A DNA stretch of 64,000 nucleotides from Methylocaldum sp002005105 (GTDB lineage: Bacteria > Pseudomonadota > Gammaproteobacteria > Methylococcales > Methylococcaceae). The position numbers and the translations under genes were made by a program. The number at the start of each line of letters is the position of its first letter. Position 1 is the first letter of the stretch. Shown here in pieces: positions 23,433 to 32,067 of this stretch. The notes under the pieces are model-generated. The model worked only from the letters and a program-made list of their open reading frames with translations. It did no database searches and was not told the DNA's origin. The stretch spans positions 3,162,001-3,226,000 of the forward strand of contig NZ_CP194902.1 in NCBI RefSeq assembly GCF_051027545.1, in the 5' to 3' direction.

Positions 23433-25544
23433 TTATTCGGTCGTAACAGTTTCCGTATCATGGATGCTTTGCCGACATGGCGCACGGCTCAGCAACCAGT
23501 CAGTCAACTCATGGGCGGGCATGGCTCGTTGAATGAAATAACCTTGTCCTTCTTCGCAGCGTTGTTCTCTTAGAAAGTGCAAGTGGCGCGCATTTTCGAT
23601 GCCCTCGGCAATAACCTTGATTCCCAAGCTGTGCGCCATTGAGATGATGGCTTTGGTGATCGTCCTGTCGCTCGCTGAGGTATGAATGTTCTGGATGAAC
23701 GAGCGATCGATCTTCAGTGCGTCGATCGGCAATCGCTGTAAGTAGCTTAAAGAGGAATAGCCGGTACCGAAGTCGTCGATCGAAATCCGGATGCCTCGGT
23801 TTCGGAATGCCTCGAAGATTTGCAGTGTGGCGTCGAGGTTTTCGATCATGATGCTCTCGGTAATTTCCAGTTCCAGGCAGCTCGGGTCGACTTGTGTTTC
23901 AGCAATGATGGCATCGAGTAACGGAACAAGATGATCGAGACGATATTGCCGGACGGAAATATTGACGGCCAGGCGTAACGGATACAGCCCCAGTTTGTGC
24001 CATTCGCCGAGTTGCCGGCACCCGGCCCGCAAGACCCATTCGCCGACCGGCAGGATCAGATTGGTTTCCTCGAGCAAGGGTATGAACTGATCCGGCGGTA
24101 CAAGCCCAAACTCGGGGTGGTTCCACCGAATCAGGGCCTCGACTCCGATGACGCTTCCGGTTTGAAGATTGATTTGCGGCTGATAGCTCAGGACGAACTG
24201 GTTCTTCTCCAAAGCCAACCGCAGTTGGGTTTCCAGTGTGAGTCGTTCCAGGGCCGCGGCATTCATGCCGGGCGAATAAAATTTGAAGTTGTTGCGTCCC
24301 TCGCACTTAGCCGTGTACATGGCGCGGTCGGCATTCTTGACCAATTCTTCCATCTCGGTAGCGTCCGACGGGTAGAACGCGATTCCGATACTAGGCGAAA
24401 TGAAAACTTGATGACGTTTCAGGTTAATCGGCTTGTTCAGCGCATGGATAATCTTTTGTGCAACAATTTGCGCCTTTTGCGGCTCCGTGATGTTCTCCAG
24501 AATGACCGTGAATTCATCGCTTCCCAAGCGCGCCGTCACGTCGCTCTCGCGGACCGACTGTTTGATGCGCGCGGCGACCTGCCGCAGCAATTCGTCGCCG
24601 GCGTTATGACCCAGGGAATCGTTGACGGTTTTGAACCGGTCGAGGTCGACGAACAGCAGTGCGAGGCCGGTATTGTTCTGCCTGGTCCGATTGATGGCTT
24701 CATTCAGTCGTTTATTGAACAGTTCGCGATTGGGAAGCCCTGTCAGCGTGTCGTAATGAGTGAGATTGCGGAGACGATCTTCGATCTTCTTGCGTTCGGT
24801 GATGTCCGAGATGGTCGCGATATAGTTCAACAACCGGCCATTCTCGTCTCGTACGACATTGATGGTGAGCCATTGAGGATAAATGTCCTGATTCTTCCGC
24901 TTGTTCCAGATTTCGCCCTTCCATTGTCCGGTCAGATCGATAGCCTCCCACATGCTCCTATAAAATGCCTTGTCGTGTCTGCCTGAGCTCAGAATAGCCG
25001 GCGTATTGCCGACGACCTCCTCGGGCGCGTAACCGGTGATCGAGCTGAATGCGGGATTGATCGCAATAATGCGCGTTTCGGAATCGGTGATCAGGACACC
25101 CTCGGTGACGTTATGAAACACCATCTCGGCAATTCGATCCCGGTTTTCCGATTCTTTCTGGGCGCGGAGCAAGCGTTCTCGGTCGAGAACCTTTTGAATG
25201 ACAGACGGCAAAAGATCGAAGAATGCCTCATGCTCGTCCTTTACGACATAATCCGTGGCGCCAAGCCGAAGAGCCTCGACAGCGACATCAAAGGCGTGAT
25301 CTCTACAAATCACGATGACACCGGGGACGAACGGCAAAGCCAGCATTTCACGAAGGGTGGTCAATCCGCGCTTCCCAGGAACCAATTGATCGAGAATCAT
25401 GAGGTCGTACTGTTCCCTAGCCAGCCTTTCCAGAGCCTCGTCGCAGCTTGCAGCGATATCGACGCGATGACCAAGTTTCGTTAGCCGTGCCTGTACGAGA
25501 GGCGCCAGGGAGGCGTCTTCTCCAAAGTAGAGGAAGTGAGCCAT
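23433..25544 (-). CDS. REC-PAS-GGDEF-EAL c-di-GMP signalling protein
   Basis: The 703-residue cytosolic protein has four domains in order. First is a receiver (residues 1-120, phospho-Asp D52 in LMILDQLVPG). Next is a PAS domain (about 145-260, VTEGVLITDSETRIIAINPA). A diguanylate cyclase domain (about 265-430) follows, with its signature changed to GSDEF (ARLGSDEFTVIL). Last is an EAL phosphodiesterase domain (about 445-690) with intact EALIRWNHP, ELEITESI, DDFGTGYSSL, KIDRSF and AEGIE. The intact EAL and altered GGDEF suggest that the net output may be c-di-GMP breakdown, with GGDEF as regulator or weak cyclase. No histidine kinase is adjacent. Confidence 0.95.
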   Translation of the reverse strand: MAHFLYFGEDASLAPLVQARLTKLGHRVDIAASCDEALERLAREQYDLMILDQLVPGKRGLTTLREMLALPFVPGVIVICRDHAFDVAVEALRLGATDYVVKDEHEAFFDLLPSVIQKVLDRERLLRAQKESENRDRIAEMVFHNVTEGVLITDSETRIIAINPAFSSITGYAPEEVVGNTPAILSSGRHDKAFYRSMWEAIDLTGQWKGEIWNKRKNQDIYPQWLTINVVRDENGRLLNYIATISDITERKKIEDRLRNLTHYDTLTGLPNRELFNKRLNEAINRTRQNNTGLALLFVDLDRFKTVNDSLGHNAGDELLRQVAARIKQSVRESDVTARLGSDEFTVILENITEPQKAQIVAQKIIHALNKPINLKRHQVFISPSIGIAFYPSDATEMEELVKNADRAMYTAKCEGRNNFKFYSPGMNAAALERLTLETQLRLALEKNQFVLSYQPQINLQTGSVIGVEALIRWNHPEFGLVPPDQFIPLLEETNLILPVGEWVLRAGCRQLGEWHKLGLYPLRLAVNISVRQYRLDHLVPLLDAIIAETQVDPSCLELEITESIMIENLDATLQIFEAFRNRGIRISIDDFGTGYSSLSYLQRLPIDALKIDRSFIQNIHTSASDRTITKAIISMAHSLGIKVIAEGIENARHLHFLREQRCEEGQGYFIQRAMPAHELTDWLLSRAPCRQSIHDTETVTTE

Positions 25545-25786
25545 TATGATTTGTTATTGTGCTGGGACTGATGAACGAAGCTTAGTTTATCGCTTATCCC
25601 TCAGGACATAACCACAGTTCGGCACACAAAGCGTGCTTGCTCAGAAGAACATCGGATCGTGCGGCTTTATGTCGCGATCCAGGCGGAGCGGGCAAACCCG
25701 GTTGGCAACTCGGGCGTTAATCAGACGTTCGGCAGGAGGAAAAGAGACGGCTCGGTTTCTGCGTATCAATGGGATCGCCAGAAACG

Positions 25787-25816
25787 AAAAAAGCCTACAG
25801 ATGTTGATCTGTAAGC
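25787..25816 (-). terminator. Intrinsic terminator of the initiator tRNA
   Basis: On the reverse strand, GCTTACAGAT-CAAC-ATCTGTAGGC forms a ten-base stem with one mismatch and is followed at once by six T residues. It begins 12 bases after the CCA end of the tRNA. Confidence 0.9.
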
Positions 25817-25827
25817 CCTCAAATTGT

Positions 25828-25904
<77 letters not shown>

Positions 25905-25916
25905 TCAATTCAGAGT

Positions 25917-25945
25917 ACTATACCGTAAATGCTTCCTCGATGCAA
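25917..25945 (-). promoter_or_regulatory. Sigma-70 promoter of the initiator tRNA
   Basis: Reading the reverse strand, TTGCAT (25945-25940) and TATAGT (25922-25917) are separated by exactly 17 bases, and the tRNA begins 12 bases after the -10 box. No competing gene start lies between. Confidence 0.8.
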
Positions 25946-25987
25946 TCCAACGTTTACTTTGGGTAACGAAACAGGCTCTTCGGATCT

Positions 25988-26500
25988 TCAGATTCCGAAT
26001 CCCGTTCGTAACAATATTAAGCAAATGGCTGCGTAAATACCGGCCAATCCATCATCGAGCATTATGCCGAGTCCGCCGTGAACGCTACGGTCGAGCATGG
26101 CGATCGGCCAGGGTTTCCAGATGTCGAAAAGACGAAAGGCCAGGAAGCCGGCGAGCACCCATTCCCAGGAGGCCGGCACGAACATCATGGTGATGAGAAA
26201 GCCGGTAATCTCGTCCCACACGATGCCCGGATGATCCTGCACGTTGAGCTGTTGCTCGCACCGCCCGCAGATATAAACGCCGGCGATCAACAAGACGATT
26301 ACGGTGAGTGCATAAAACGGGGTGCTTAGATTGGCTGCCAGCAAGTAGATCGGAACGGCGACCAGCGTTCCGAAGGTTCCCGGTGCGACCGGCGCAAGAC
26401 CGGAACCGAAGCCGAATGCCAGGAAGCACGCGGGATTACCGAAAATCTCCGCCGGTTTGATGAGGCGATGGGACCTTGTTTTTATTGTCTGATTAATCAC
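25988..26500 (-). CDS. pgpA: Phosphatidylglycerophosphatase A
   Basis: Removes the terminal phosphate of phosphatidylglycerol phosphate at the inner membrane. The 170-residue protein has the family motifs GSGLAPVAPGTFGT, HPGIVWDEITGF, FRLFDIWKPWPI and GGLGIMLDD, with three to four TM helices. It starts at GTG 26500, overlapping the thiL stop by eight bases, and is the last gene of the glyA-to-pgpA operon, the normal position after thiL. Confidence 0.95.
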   Translation of the reverse strand: MINQTIKTRSHRLIKPAEIFGNPACFLAFGFGSGLAPVAPGTFGTLVAVPIYLLAANLSTPFYALTVIVLLIAGVYICGRCEQQLNVQDHPGIVWDEITGFLITMMFVPASWEWVLAGFLAFRLFDIWKPWPIAMLDRSVHGGLGIMLDDGLAGIYAAICLILLRTGFGI

Positions 26501-27455
26501 TGGAAAAGTGCTGATATCCGTCTTGGGAAAGCTCGATGGACCTGCCGTCTTTGAAGAGTCTCAGGCCGGTTTGCGGCTCGATTTGGCCAATCAGGGCGAA
26601 CGGAAAACCGCCTGTCGTTAGGCAGCGCTCCAACTTCTCCCGATTTCCCGGCGGAACGGTGAAACAAAGTTCGTAATCGTCGCCCGCCGATAACGGCATC
26701 CGCCAGTCGCCCGTTTCCTCGATATAACGGCGTACCCCGTCCGGTAATGGCAACCGTTCCCAGGCTAGCGTCGCGCCTACGCCGCTAGCTTCCAAGATAT
26801 GTCCGAGATCGGCGGCAAGTCCGTCGGACACGTCGATACCGCTGTTAGCCAAGCCGCGCAGCTTCAAGCCGATATCGACGCGGGGTTCCGGTCTTTCCAG
26901 ATGGGCAATGGCCGTTTGGTCTTCGATACCGGTTCGGCCCTGACGCATCTTGAGTCCCAGCCCTGCGGCGCCCAATTCGCCGGTCAAATAAATCAGGTCG
27001 CCGGGACGCGCGCCGGAACGTCGAAGAGCGCCGTCTCGCGGCGTGAGGCCAAGGGCCTGGACGGTAATGGTCAAAGGGCCGCGGGTGGTATCTCCACCGA
27101 TCAATTCGACGCCGTAGCGCTCGGCCAAAGCGAAAAAACCCTTCGCGAAACTTTGCAGCCAAGCGGCGTCGGCATGGGGAAGGGTAAGCGCGAGCACCAC
27201 CCACTTGGGCTTCGCTCCCATCGCGGCGAGATCGCTGAGATTAACGGCCAGTACCTTGTGGCCTAGGCTTTCCGGATCGACATCGGACAGGAAATGGACT
27301 CCTTCCACCAGCGTATCGGCGGTTACAGCCAGATCCTCGCCTTCCTCGACGCGCAGTAAAGCGCAATCGTCGCCGACGCCCAAAACCGTGGATGGATGCT
27401 TGACGGCTTGATCGGTGAAAAAACGGCGAATCAGTTCGAATTCACCTAAGGCCAT
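26493..27455 (-). CDS. thiL: Thiamine-monophosphate kinase
   Basis: Phosphorylates thiamine monophosphate to the active diphosphate with ATP. The 320-residue protein begins MALGEFELIRRFF, matching the usual ThiL N-terminus, so I chose ATG 27455 over the ATG at 27488. Mg-binding and AIRS-fold motifs are VGDDCALL (about residues 27-34), GGDTTRG (about 116-122), DVSDGLAADL and AGDDYELCF. It follows nusB by about 36 bases, the common nusB-thiL-pgpA order. No TPP riboswitch is seen, as expected inside an operon. Confidence 0.95.
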   Translation of the reverse strand: MALGEFELIRRFFTDQAVKHPSTVLGVGDDCALLRVEEGEDLAVTADTLVEGVHFLSDVDPESLGHKVLAVNLSDLAAMGAKPKWVVLALTLPHADAAWLQSFAKGFFALAERYGVELIGGDTTRGPLTITVQALGLTPRDGALRRSGARPGDLIYLTGELGAAGLGLKMRQGRTGIEDQTAIAHLERPEPRVDIGLKLRGLANSGIDVSDGLAADLGHILEASGVGATLAWERLPLPDGVRRYIEETGDWRMPLSAGDDYELCFTVPPGNREKLERCLTTGGFPFALIGQIEPQTGLRLFKDGRSIELSQDGYQHFSSD

Positions 27456-27491
27456 GGCATTGCGCAAAGTAGAAGGGTAGTGCGGCAACTA

Positions 27492-28088
27492 CTAGGTTTT
27501 ATGCCGCGTTTGTATTTCCGCCGTGCGGTGCTTACGGGCTAAGCGATCCAAGATGCCGTTGATGTACTTATGGCTTTCCGTGGCTCCGAAGTGCTTGGCG
27601 AGATCGATGCCTTCGTTGAGCACCACCCGGTACGGTATTTCCAGGCGGAACAGCAGCTCGTAAGCGCTGATCCTGAGGATGGCCCGCTCCACTGGGTCGA
27701 TTTCGGCGACCGGGCGATCGGCGAATTCGCCCAGCGCCGAATCGATCGTGTGAAGGTGTTCGGGTACGCCATGCAGCAGTTCCTTAAAATAACGGGCGTT
27801 GATTTCGGGTGCACAGCAATGCTCGATCAGCTCGTCGAGCGGCGGCCGTTCCGGCTGCTGATCTTCCGTTTCCCGCTGGCGGCAGTATTTCTCGAGCGAT
27901 TCTTCGAGCAGATTTTGTTCGTGATCGGTCAGGTCGTATCCGCTCTTATATCGTCTGAAAAGGACCTTTGCCTCCTTCAATTCACCCAGGAACTGGGCTT
28001 CGATCGCCGACAGATCGGCATCGCTCAACTGCCATTGATAAACGGCCTGTACCGCGCAGCGGCGCGCCATGGTTCGCGCATTACTCAT
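27492..28088 (-). CDS. nusB: Transcription antitermination factor NusB with an inserted segment
   Basis: Part of the rRNA antitermination complex with NusE (S10), binding boxA RNA. The N-terminal RRCAVQAVYQWQLS and C-terminal ERAILRISAYELLFRLEIPY, VLNEGIDLAKHFGATESHKY and INGILDRLA match NusB closely. At 198 residues it is about 60 longer than the E. coli protein. The extra part is a charged segment at about residues 37-88 (around RRYKSGYDLTDHEQNLLEES ... EHCC) placed between helices 2 and 3. The stop of ribH overlaps the start by four bases. Confidence 0.94.
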   Translation of the reverse strand: MSNARTMARRCAVQAVYQWQLSDADLSAIEAQFLGELKEAKVLFRRYKSGYDLTDHEQNLLEESLEKYCRQRETEDQQPERPPLDELIEHCCAPEINARYFKELLHGVPEHLHTIDSALGEFADRPVAEIDPVERAILRISAYELLFRLEIPYRVVLNEGIDLAKHFGATESHKYINGILDRLARKHRTAEIQTRHKT

Positions 28089-28564
28089 GCCGAGCCTATC
28101 TGGTTCAATAAGTTGACCATCTCGACCGCGGATAACGCTGCCTCGGCGCCTTTGTTGCCGGCCTTGGTGCCGGCACGTTCAATGGCCTGTTCTATGGTGT
28201 CCACCGTGAGGACGCCGAAGGCGACCGGAATTTCATGCTTGAGCGAGATGCTGCTGATGCCCTTCACGCATTCGCCGGCCACATAGTCGAAATGAGGCGT
28301 TGAGCCGCGAATGACAGCGCCGACGGCCACGATGGCATCGTAGCGCTTCGAAGCGGCCGCTTTCTGCACCGCCAGCGGCAGTTCGTAGGCTCCGGGCGTC
28401 TTGACCAGATGGATATCCTCTTTTTTCGCGCCGTGCCGCAAAAGGGCATCCACCGCGCCGGCAACCAGATGGTCGACGATGAAGCTGTTGAAGCGTGACG
28501 CCACGATGCAGAAGCGGGCGCCCTGGACCAAGAGTTGGCCTTCGTAGGTTTTGATATCGGACAT
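28085..28564 (-). CDS. ribH: 6,7-dimethyl-8-ribityllumazine synthase
   Basis: Condenses 5-amino-6-ribitylaminouracil with 3,4-dihydroxy-2-butanone 4-phosphate; usually a 60-mer capsid or smaller ring in the cytosol. The 159-residue protein has ARFCIVASRFNSFIVDHLV, VKTPGAYELPLAVQKAA, AVGAVIRGSTPHFDYVA (with the catalytic His shortly after, in the loop) and IPVAFGVLTVDTIEQA. I chose MSDIKTYEGQLL at 28564 as start because the 50 codons upstream in frame lie over the end of ribB and lack homology. It sits between ribB and nusB as usual. Confidence 0.95.
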   Translation of the reverse strand: MSDIKTYEGQLLVQGARFCIVASRFNSFIVDHLVAGAVDALLRHGAKKEDIHLVKTPGAYELPLAVQKAAASKRYDAIVAVGAVIRGSTPHFDYVAGECVKGISSISLKHEIPVAFGVLTVDTIEQAIERAGTKAGNKGAEAALSAVEMVNLLNQIGSA

Positions 28565-28581
28565 CGATGTTCTCTCTATTC

Positions 28582-29685
28582 TCAGGAAACGTATTCGACG
28601 ACTTCCAGCCCGTAGCCGGATAAGCCAAGGTATTTTTTCGGCGCGCCCAATACGCGGAGCTTGTGCACACCCAAATCGGCCAGGATTTGCGCACCCGTTC
28701 CGGTGGTGCGCCAATCGTCGGTCTTCGGCTCGTCGACAGCCATTTCGATGCCGTTATCTTCCATCTGATACTGGTGTATGCGTTCGACCAGAAACTTGTC
28801 GTCCTCCTCCTTGCGGATAACCACCAACACTCCGCGCCCTTCGTCGGCAATACGTTTCATGGCATTGCGCAGGGGCAGTCCGCTGTCGTTCCGTCTGGCA
28901 CCGAAAAGATCGCTAAGGAGATTGCGTCCGTGCACCCGGACCAGTATCGGCTCGTCGCCAGCAACTTTTCCCATGGTCAGCGCCAGATGCAGGCGCTTGT
29001 CGACTTGATCCTGATAGGCGTGCAAACGGAATTGACCGAATTCCGTCGGAAAATCGCAGGAGCAGATCCGCTCCACGGTCTTTTCGTTCTGAATCCGGTA
29101 ATGAATCAAATCGGCGATCGTTCCGATCTTGAGTCCATGCTCTTGCGCGAATTTCTCCAAATCGGGGCCACGGGCCATGGAGCCGTCTTCGTTGAGGATC
29201 TCCACGATCACCGCGGCGGGCTCGAGCCCTGCCAGCCGAGCGAAGTCGCAGCCGGCCTCGGTGTGTCCGGCGCGATTGAGCACCCCTCCCGGTTGCGCCA
29301 TCAGCGGAAAAACATGACCCGGCTGCACCAAATCGTCCGGCTTGGCGTCCGGCGCTACAGCACAAAGAATGGTGCGGGCGCGGTCCGCGGCCGAAATCCC
29401 GGTGGTGACACCGCTTGCGGCTTCGATGGATACAGTGAAATTCGTGGAATGCGGCGTCTTGTTCTCGTTCACCATCAAGGGCAAGCGCAGCTGCTGGCAG
29501 CGTTCGCGGGTCAACGTCAGGCAGATCAGTCCGCGGCCGTAACGCGCCATGAAATTGATGTCCTGGGGACGTGTGTGCACGGCTGCCATGACAAGATCAC
29601 CCTCGTTTTCGCGGTCCTCGTCATCCATGATGACGACCATTTTGCCGAGGCGGATGTCCTCGATGATTTCTTCGATGCTGTTCAT
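28582..29685 (-). CDS. ribB: 3,4-dihydroxy-2-butanone-4-phosphate synthase with degenerate GTP cyclohydrolase II domain (RibBX type)
   Basis: The N-terminal domain (about residues 1-200) makes 3,4-dihydroxy-2-butanone 4-phosphate from ribulose 5-phosphate and keeps its acidic catalytic loop DDEDRENEGDLV (21-32) and HTEAGCDFARLAG (141-153). The C-terminal domain resembles RibA over its length (for example TTGTGAQILADLGVHKLRVL), but the zinc motif is lost: where RibA has C-x10-C-x-C, residues 255, 266 and 268 read N, N and S in VHGRNLLSDLFGARRNDSG. It should therefore lack GTP cyclohydrolase II activity, as known for RibBX proteins, and a true ribA must be elsewhere. The start ATG 29685 is two bases after the ribE stop. 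Confidence 0.93.
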   Translation of the reverse strand: MNSIEEIIEDIRLGKMVVIMDDEDRENEGDLVMAAVHTRPQDINFMARYGRGLICLTLTRERCQQLRLPLMVNENKTPHSTNFTVSIEAASGVTTGISAADRARTILCAVAPDAKPDDLVQPGHVFPLMAQPGGVLNRAGHTEAGCDFARLAGLEPAAVIVEILNEDGSMARGPDLEKFAQEHGLKIGTIADLIHYRIQNEKTVERICSCDFPTEFGQFRLHAYQDQVDKRLHLALTMGKVAGDEPILVRVHGRNLLSDLFGARRNDSGLPLRNAMKRIADEGRGVLVVIRKEEDDKFLVERIHQYQMEDNGIEMAVDEPKTDDWRTTGTGAQILADLGVHKLRVLGAPKKYLGLSGYGLEVVEYVS

Positions 29686-29687
29686 GT

Positions 29688-30344
29688 TCAGGAGATAAAG
29701 CCGGTATTCTTGAGAAGTTCTTCGGTGATGGCCGGCCCGCTTTCGGCGGCGCGATCGCCGAGCAGAAGGCGCTCCAGATAACGGGCCAGGATGTCCACTT
29801 CGAGGTTCACCCGCTGCCCCACGCCAGTTTCGCCCAAAGTGGTCTCGGCCAAGGTATGGGGAACGATGTTGATACCGAATCGATTGCCGTTCACTTCGTT
29901 CACCGTCAGGCTGATCCCGTCTACGCAAATCGAGCCTTTCTCGGCGATGTATTTCGCCAAACCGGCCGGCGTTTCGATGGTAAACCGCACCGAGCGGGCT
30001 TCGGCGCGCTCGTCGACCACCGTGCCCACGCCATCCACATGGCCGCTGACGAGATGCCCTCCGAGGCGGGTGGTAGGGAGCAGGGCGAGTTCCAGATTGA
30101 CATGGGTTCCGGCTTTGGCTTCACCCAATGTGGTGCGCGACAGGGTTTCGCGCGAGACATCGGCGGCGAAAAACCGGTCTCCGAGTTCGATTGCCGTCAA
30201 GCACACGCCGTTGACCGCGATGCTGTCGCCCAATTGGACATCGGCGAAAGGCAGTTCGCCCGTAGCGACCGTCAAGCGGCAATCGCCGCCTTTAGGTTCG
30301 ATGCGGGTTATTGTTCCGATTGCTTGGATAATGCCGGTGAACAT
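29688..30344 (-). CDS. ribE: Riboflavin synthase alpha chain
   Basis: Dismutates two 6,7-dimethyl-8-ribityllumazine molecules to riboflavin and the pyrimidine precursor. The 218-residue protein shows the internal duplication of two lumazine-binding domains: MFTGIIQAIGTI with DSIAVNGVCLTAIEL, then HLVSGHVDGVGTV with GSICVDGISLTVNEV. The C-terminal trimerisation helix (VDILARYLERLL) is present. It lies between ribD (29 bases) and ribB (2 bases) in the riboflavin operon. Confidence 0.96.
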   Translation of the reverse strand: MFTGIIQAIGTITRIEPKGGDCRLTVATGELPFADVQLGDSIAVNGVCLTAIELGDRFFAADVSRETLSRTTLGEAKAGTHVNLELALLPTTRLGGHLVSGHVDGVGTVVDERAEARSVRFTIETPAGLAKYIAEKGSICVDGISLTVNEVNGNRFGINIVPHTLAETTLGETGVGQRVNLEVDILARYLERLLLGDRAAESGPAITEELLKNTGFIS

Positions 30345-30373
30345 AAAGAGCTCGTTGGTGATTCAAAAAAACG

Positions 30374-31486
30374 CTACTGCCTGAGCAAGGTCAGCCTGAG
30401 GTCGCGCCCGACCTGCCGCACGTCGCCAATCGTCAGCTCGAACCGCTCGGCCATCCGGGTCAAATCCGGCAAGTGGAATAGTCCGCGCGCCTTATCGCCC
30501 AAAACCACCGGCGCGAGATATATCACCCATTCGTCGACCAGGTTTTCCCGGAGCAAGGCGCCGTTCAGAGTCGGGCCGGCCTCCACCAGAACTTCGTTGA
30601 ATTGATGGTGTCCGAGCCAGTCGACGACCGCCGTCAAGTCCAGTCGCCCGTCAAGCGTTGCGGGCAGGGTTTCGATGTCGAAGCTGTCCGATAAGGTCTG
30701 AGTTCGTTCCTCGTCCGACACGGTCGTCAAGACCACCGCGCGGTTCCCCCCGCCGGCGAGATGCATGTTCGCGGCCATGCGCAGCCGGGAATCGAGGACG
30801 ACACGGACCGGCTGCAAAATCTCTCCCGCCGTTTCCGGCAAGCGTGCCGTCAGTTCCGGGTCGTCCTGCAGCGCCGTGCCGATTCCGGTCACGATGGCGG
30901 AGCTTCTGGCCCGCAAACGGTGTGCGTCGCGGCGAGCGTCATCGCCGGTAATCCATTTGCTTTCGCCGGAGGGCAGGGCGGTGCGGCCGTCCAGGCTCAT
31001 GGCCAGTTTGCTGCGGATATAAGGCCGGCCGGTTTTCATGCGCTTGCAGAAACCGGGATTCAGTGCCGCCGCCGCGTTTTCCAAAAGCCCACAGGCGACG
31101 TCCACGCCGGTGTCTCTGAGTGTTTTCAGACCCTCGCCCGCAACCCGTGGATTCGGATCTTTCATGGCAGCGACCACGCGGGCAATCCCGGCCGAAATCA
31201 GAGCGTCCGTACAAGGCGGCGTTTTGCCGTGATGGCAGCACGGCTCCAGGCTGACGTAGGCAGTCGCGCCGTGCGCCCGAGCGCCGCTTTGCCGGAGCGC
31301 CTCGACTTCGGCGTGAGGGCCTCCCGCTTGTCGATGCCAGCCCTCGCCGACGATTTGGCCGTCTTTGACGATGACGCAACCGACGCGCGGATTGGGATCG
31401 GTCGTGTATAAACCCCGCTCGGCTAGATGCAGCGCACGAGACATGAATTCCGCATCTTCGCGGGCAAAAACCGTAGATAGCTCCAT
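30374..31486 (-). CDS. ribD: Bifunctional riboflavin deaminase/reductase
   Basis: Carries out deamination and then side-chain reduction of the pyrimidine product of GTP cyclohydrolase II. The N-terminal deaminase domain (about residues 10-145) has the zinc motifs PHAEVEALR and EPCCHHGKTPPC; the C-terminal NADPH-dependent reductase domain (about 150-365) has RPYIRSKLAMSLDGR, SKWITGDDARRDAH and VLVEAGPTLNGALL. I chose ATG 31486 (MELSTVFAREDAEFM) because it lies four bases after the nrdR stop; the upstream ATG at 31540 is inside nrdR. Length 370 is typical. Confidence 0.95.
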   Translation of the reverse strand: MELSTVFAREDAEFMSRALHLAERGLYTTDPNPRVGCVIVKDGQIVGEGWHRQAGGPHAEVEALRQSGARAHGATAYVSLEPCCHHGKTPPCTDALISAGIARVVAAMKDPNPRVAGEGLKTLRDTGVDVACGLLENAAAALNPGFCKRMKTGRPYIRSKLAMSLDGRTALPSGESKWITGDDARRDAHRLRARSSAIVTGIGTALQDDPELTARLPETAGEILQPVRVVLDSRLRMAANMHLAGGGNRAVVLTTVSDEERTQTLSDSFDIETLPATLDGRLDLTAVVDWLGHHQFNEVLVEAGPTLNGALLRENLVDEWVIYLAPVVLGDKARGLFHLPDLTRMAERFELTIGDVRQVGRDLRLTLLRQ

Positions 31487-31490
31487 CGGG

Positions 31491-32000
31491 CTATGGCTCC
31501 GAATCGTCGCCGAACAAGTCCGGCTGATCCTTCTTTTCATCCGGATTCGGCTGTTTCTCGAGACGATCGATGACCTCGCGAAACTCGTTCACGTCCTCGA
31601 AGCTGCGGTACACCGAGGCAAACCGAACATAAGCGACATGGTCAAGCCCGCTGAGTTCTTGCATCACGCTTTCGCCGATCAATCGCGATGAGACTTCGCG
31701 CTCGCCGCGGGCCAATAGCTTCTTTTTGATGCGATTGATGGCCGCCTCAATCCGGTCGCTCCCCACCGGTCGCTTTTCGAGGGAGCGAAGAATGCCGGCG
31801 CGAAGTTTTTCTTCGCGGAACGGTTCACGGCTGCCGTTGGCCTTGATCACCCGAGGCATATTCAGCTCCGCAGTTTCGTAGGTCGTGAAGCGTTCCCTGC
31901 ATTCGGTGCATTCGCGGCGCCGACGTACCTGATCGCCTTCCTGTGACAAGCGAGAGTCGATTACTCGGGTGTCTTGAGCACCGCAAAATGGACAGCGCAT
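31491..32000 (-). CDS. nrdR: Transcriptional repressor NrdR
   Basis: ATP/dATP-sensing repressor of ribonucleotide reductase genes. The N-terminal zinc ribbon is complete: CPFCG (residues 3-7) and CTEC (about 31-34), with the DNA-contacting VRRRREC between. The ATP-cone follows from about residue 49 (RVIKANGSREPFREEKLRAG) to 140. The length of 169 includes a charged C-terminal tail (KKDQPDLFGDDSEP). It stands in the common glyA-nrdR-ribD order. The double NrdR box before nrdB in this same window is its likely target. Confidence 0.97.
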   Translation of the reverse strand: MRCPFCGAQDTRVIDSRLSQEGDQVRRRRECTECRERFTTYETAELNMPRVIKANGSREPFREEKLRAGILRSLEKRPVGSDRIEAAINRIKKKLLARGEREVSSRLIGESVMQELSGLDHVAYVRFASVYRSFEDVNEFREVIDRLEKQPNPDEKKDQPDLFGDDSEP

Positions 32001-32067
32001 TATTGTTTTTTTGAAAGCGGAACGGCGCAGCCCGGTAAGAAATCCGCGTCGCTCCGAGAAAAAACGC

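Noticed and set aside
25545..25786. A c-di-GMP riboswitch near the GGDEF-EAL gene
   Set aside because: The segment with GGGCAAACCCGG lacks the conserved GEMM core and lies outside a plausible leader geometry.
29686..31540. FMN riboswitch in the riboflavin operon
   Set aside because: There is no leader of sufficient length before any rib gene; gaps are 2-29 bases and no RFN motif is seen.
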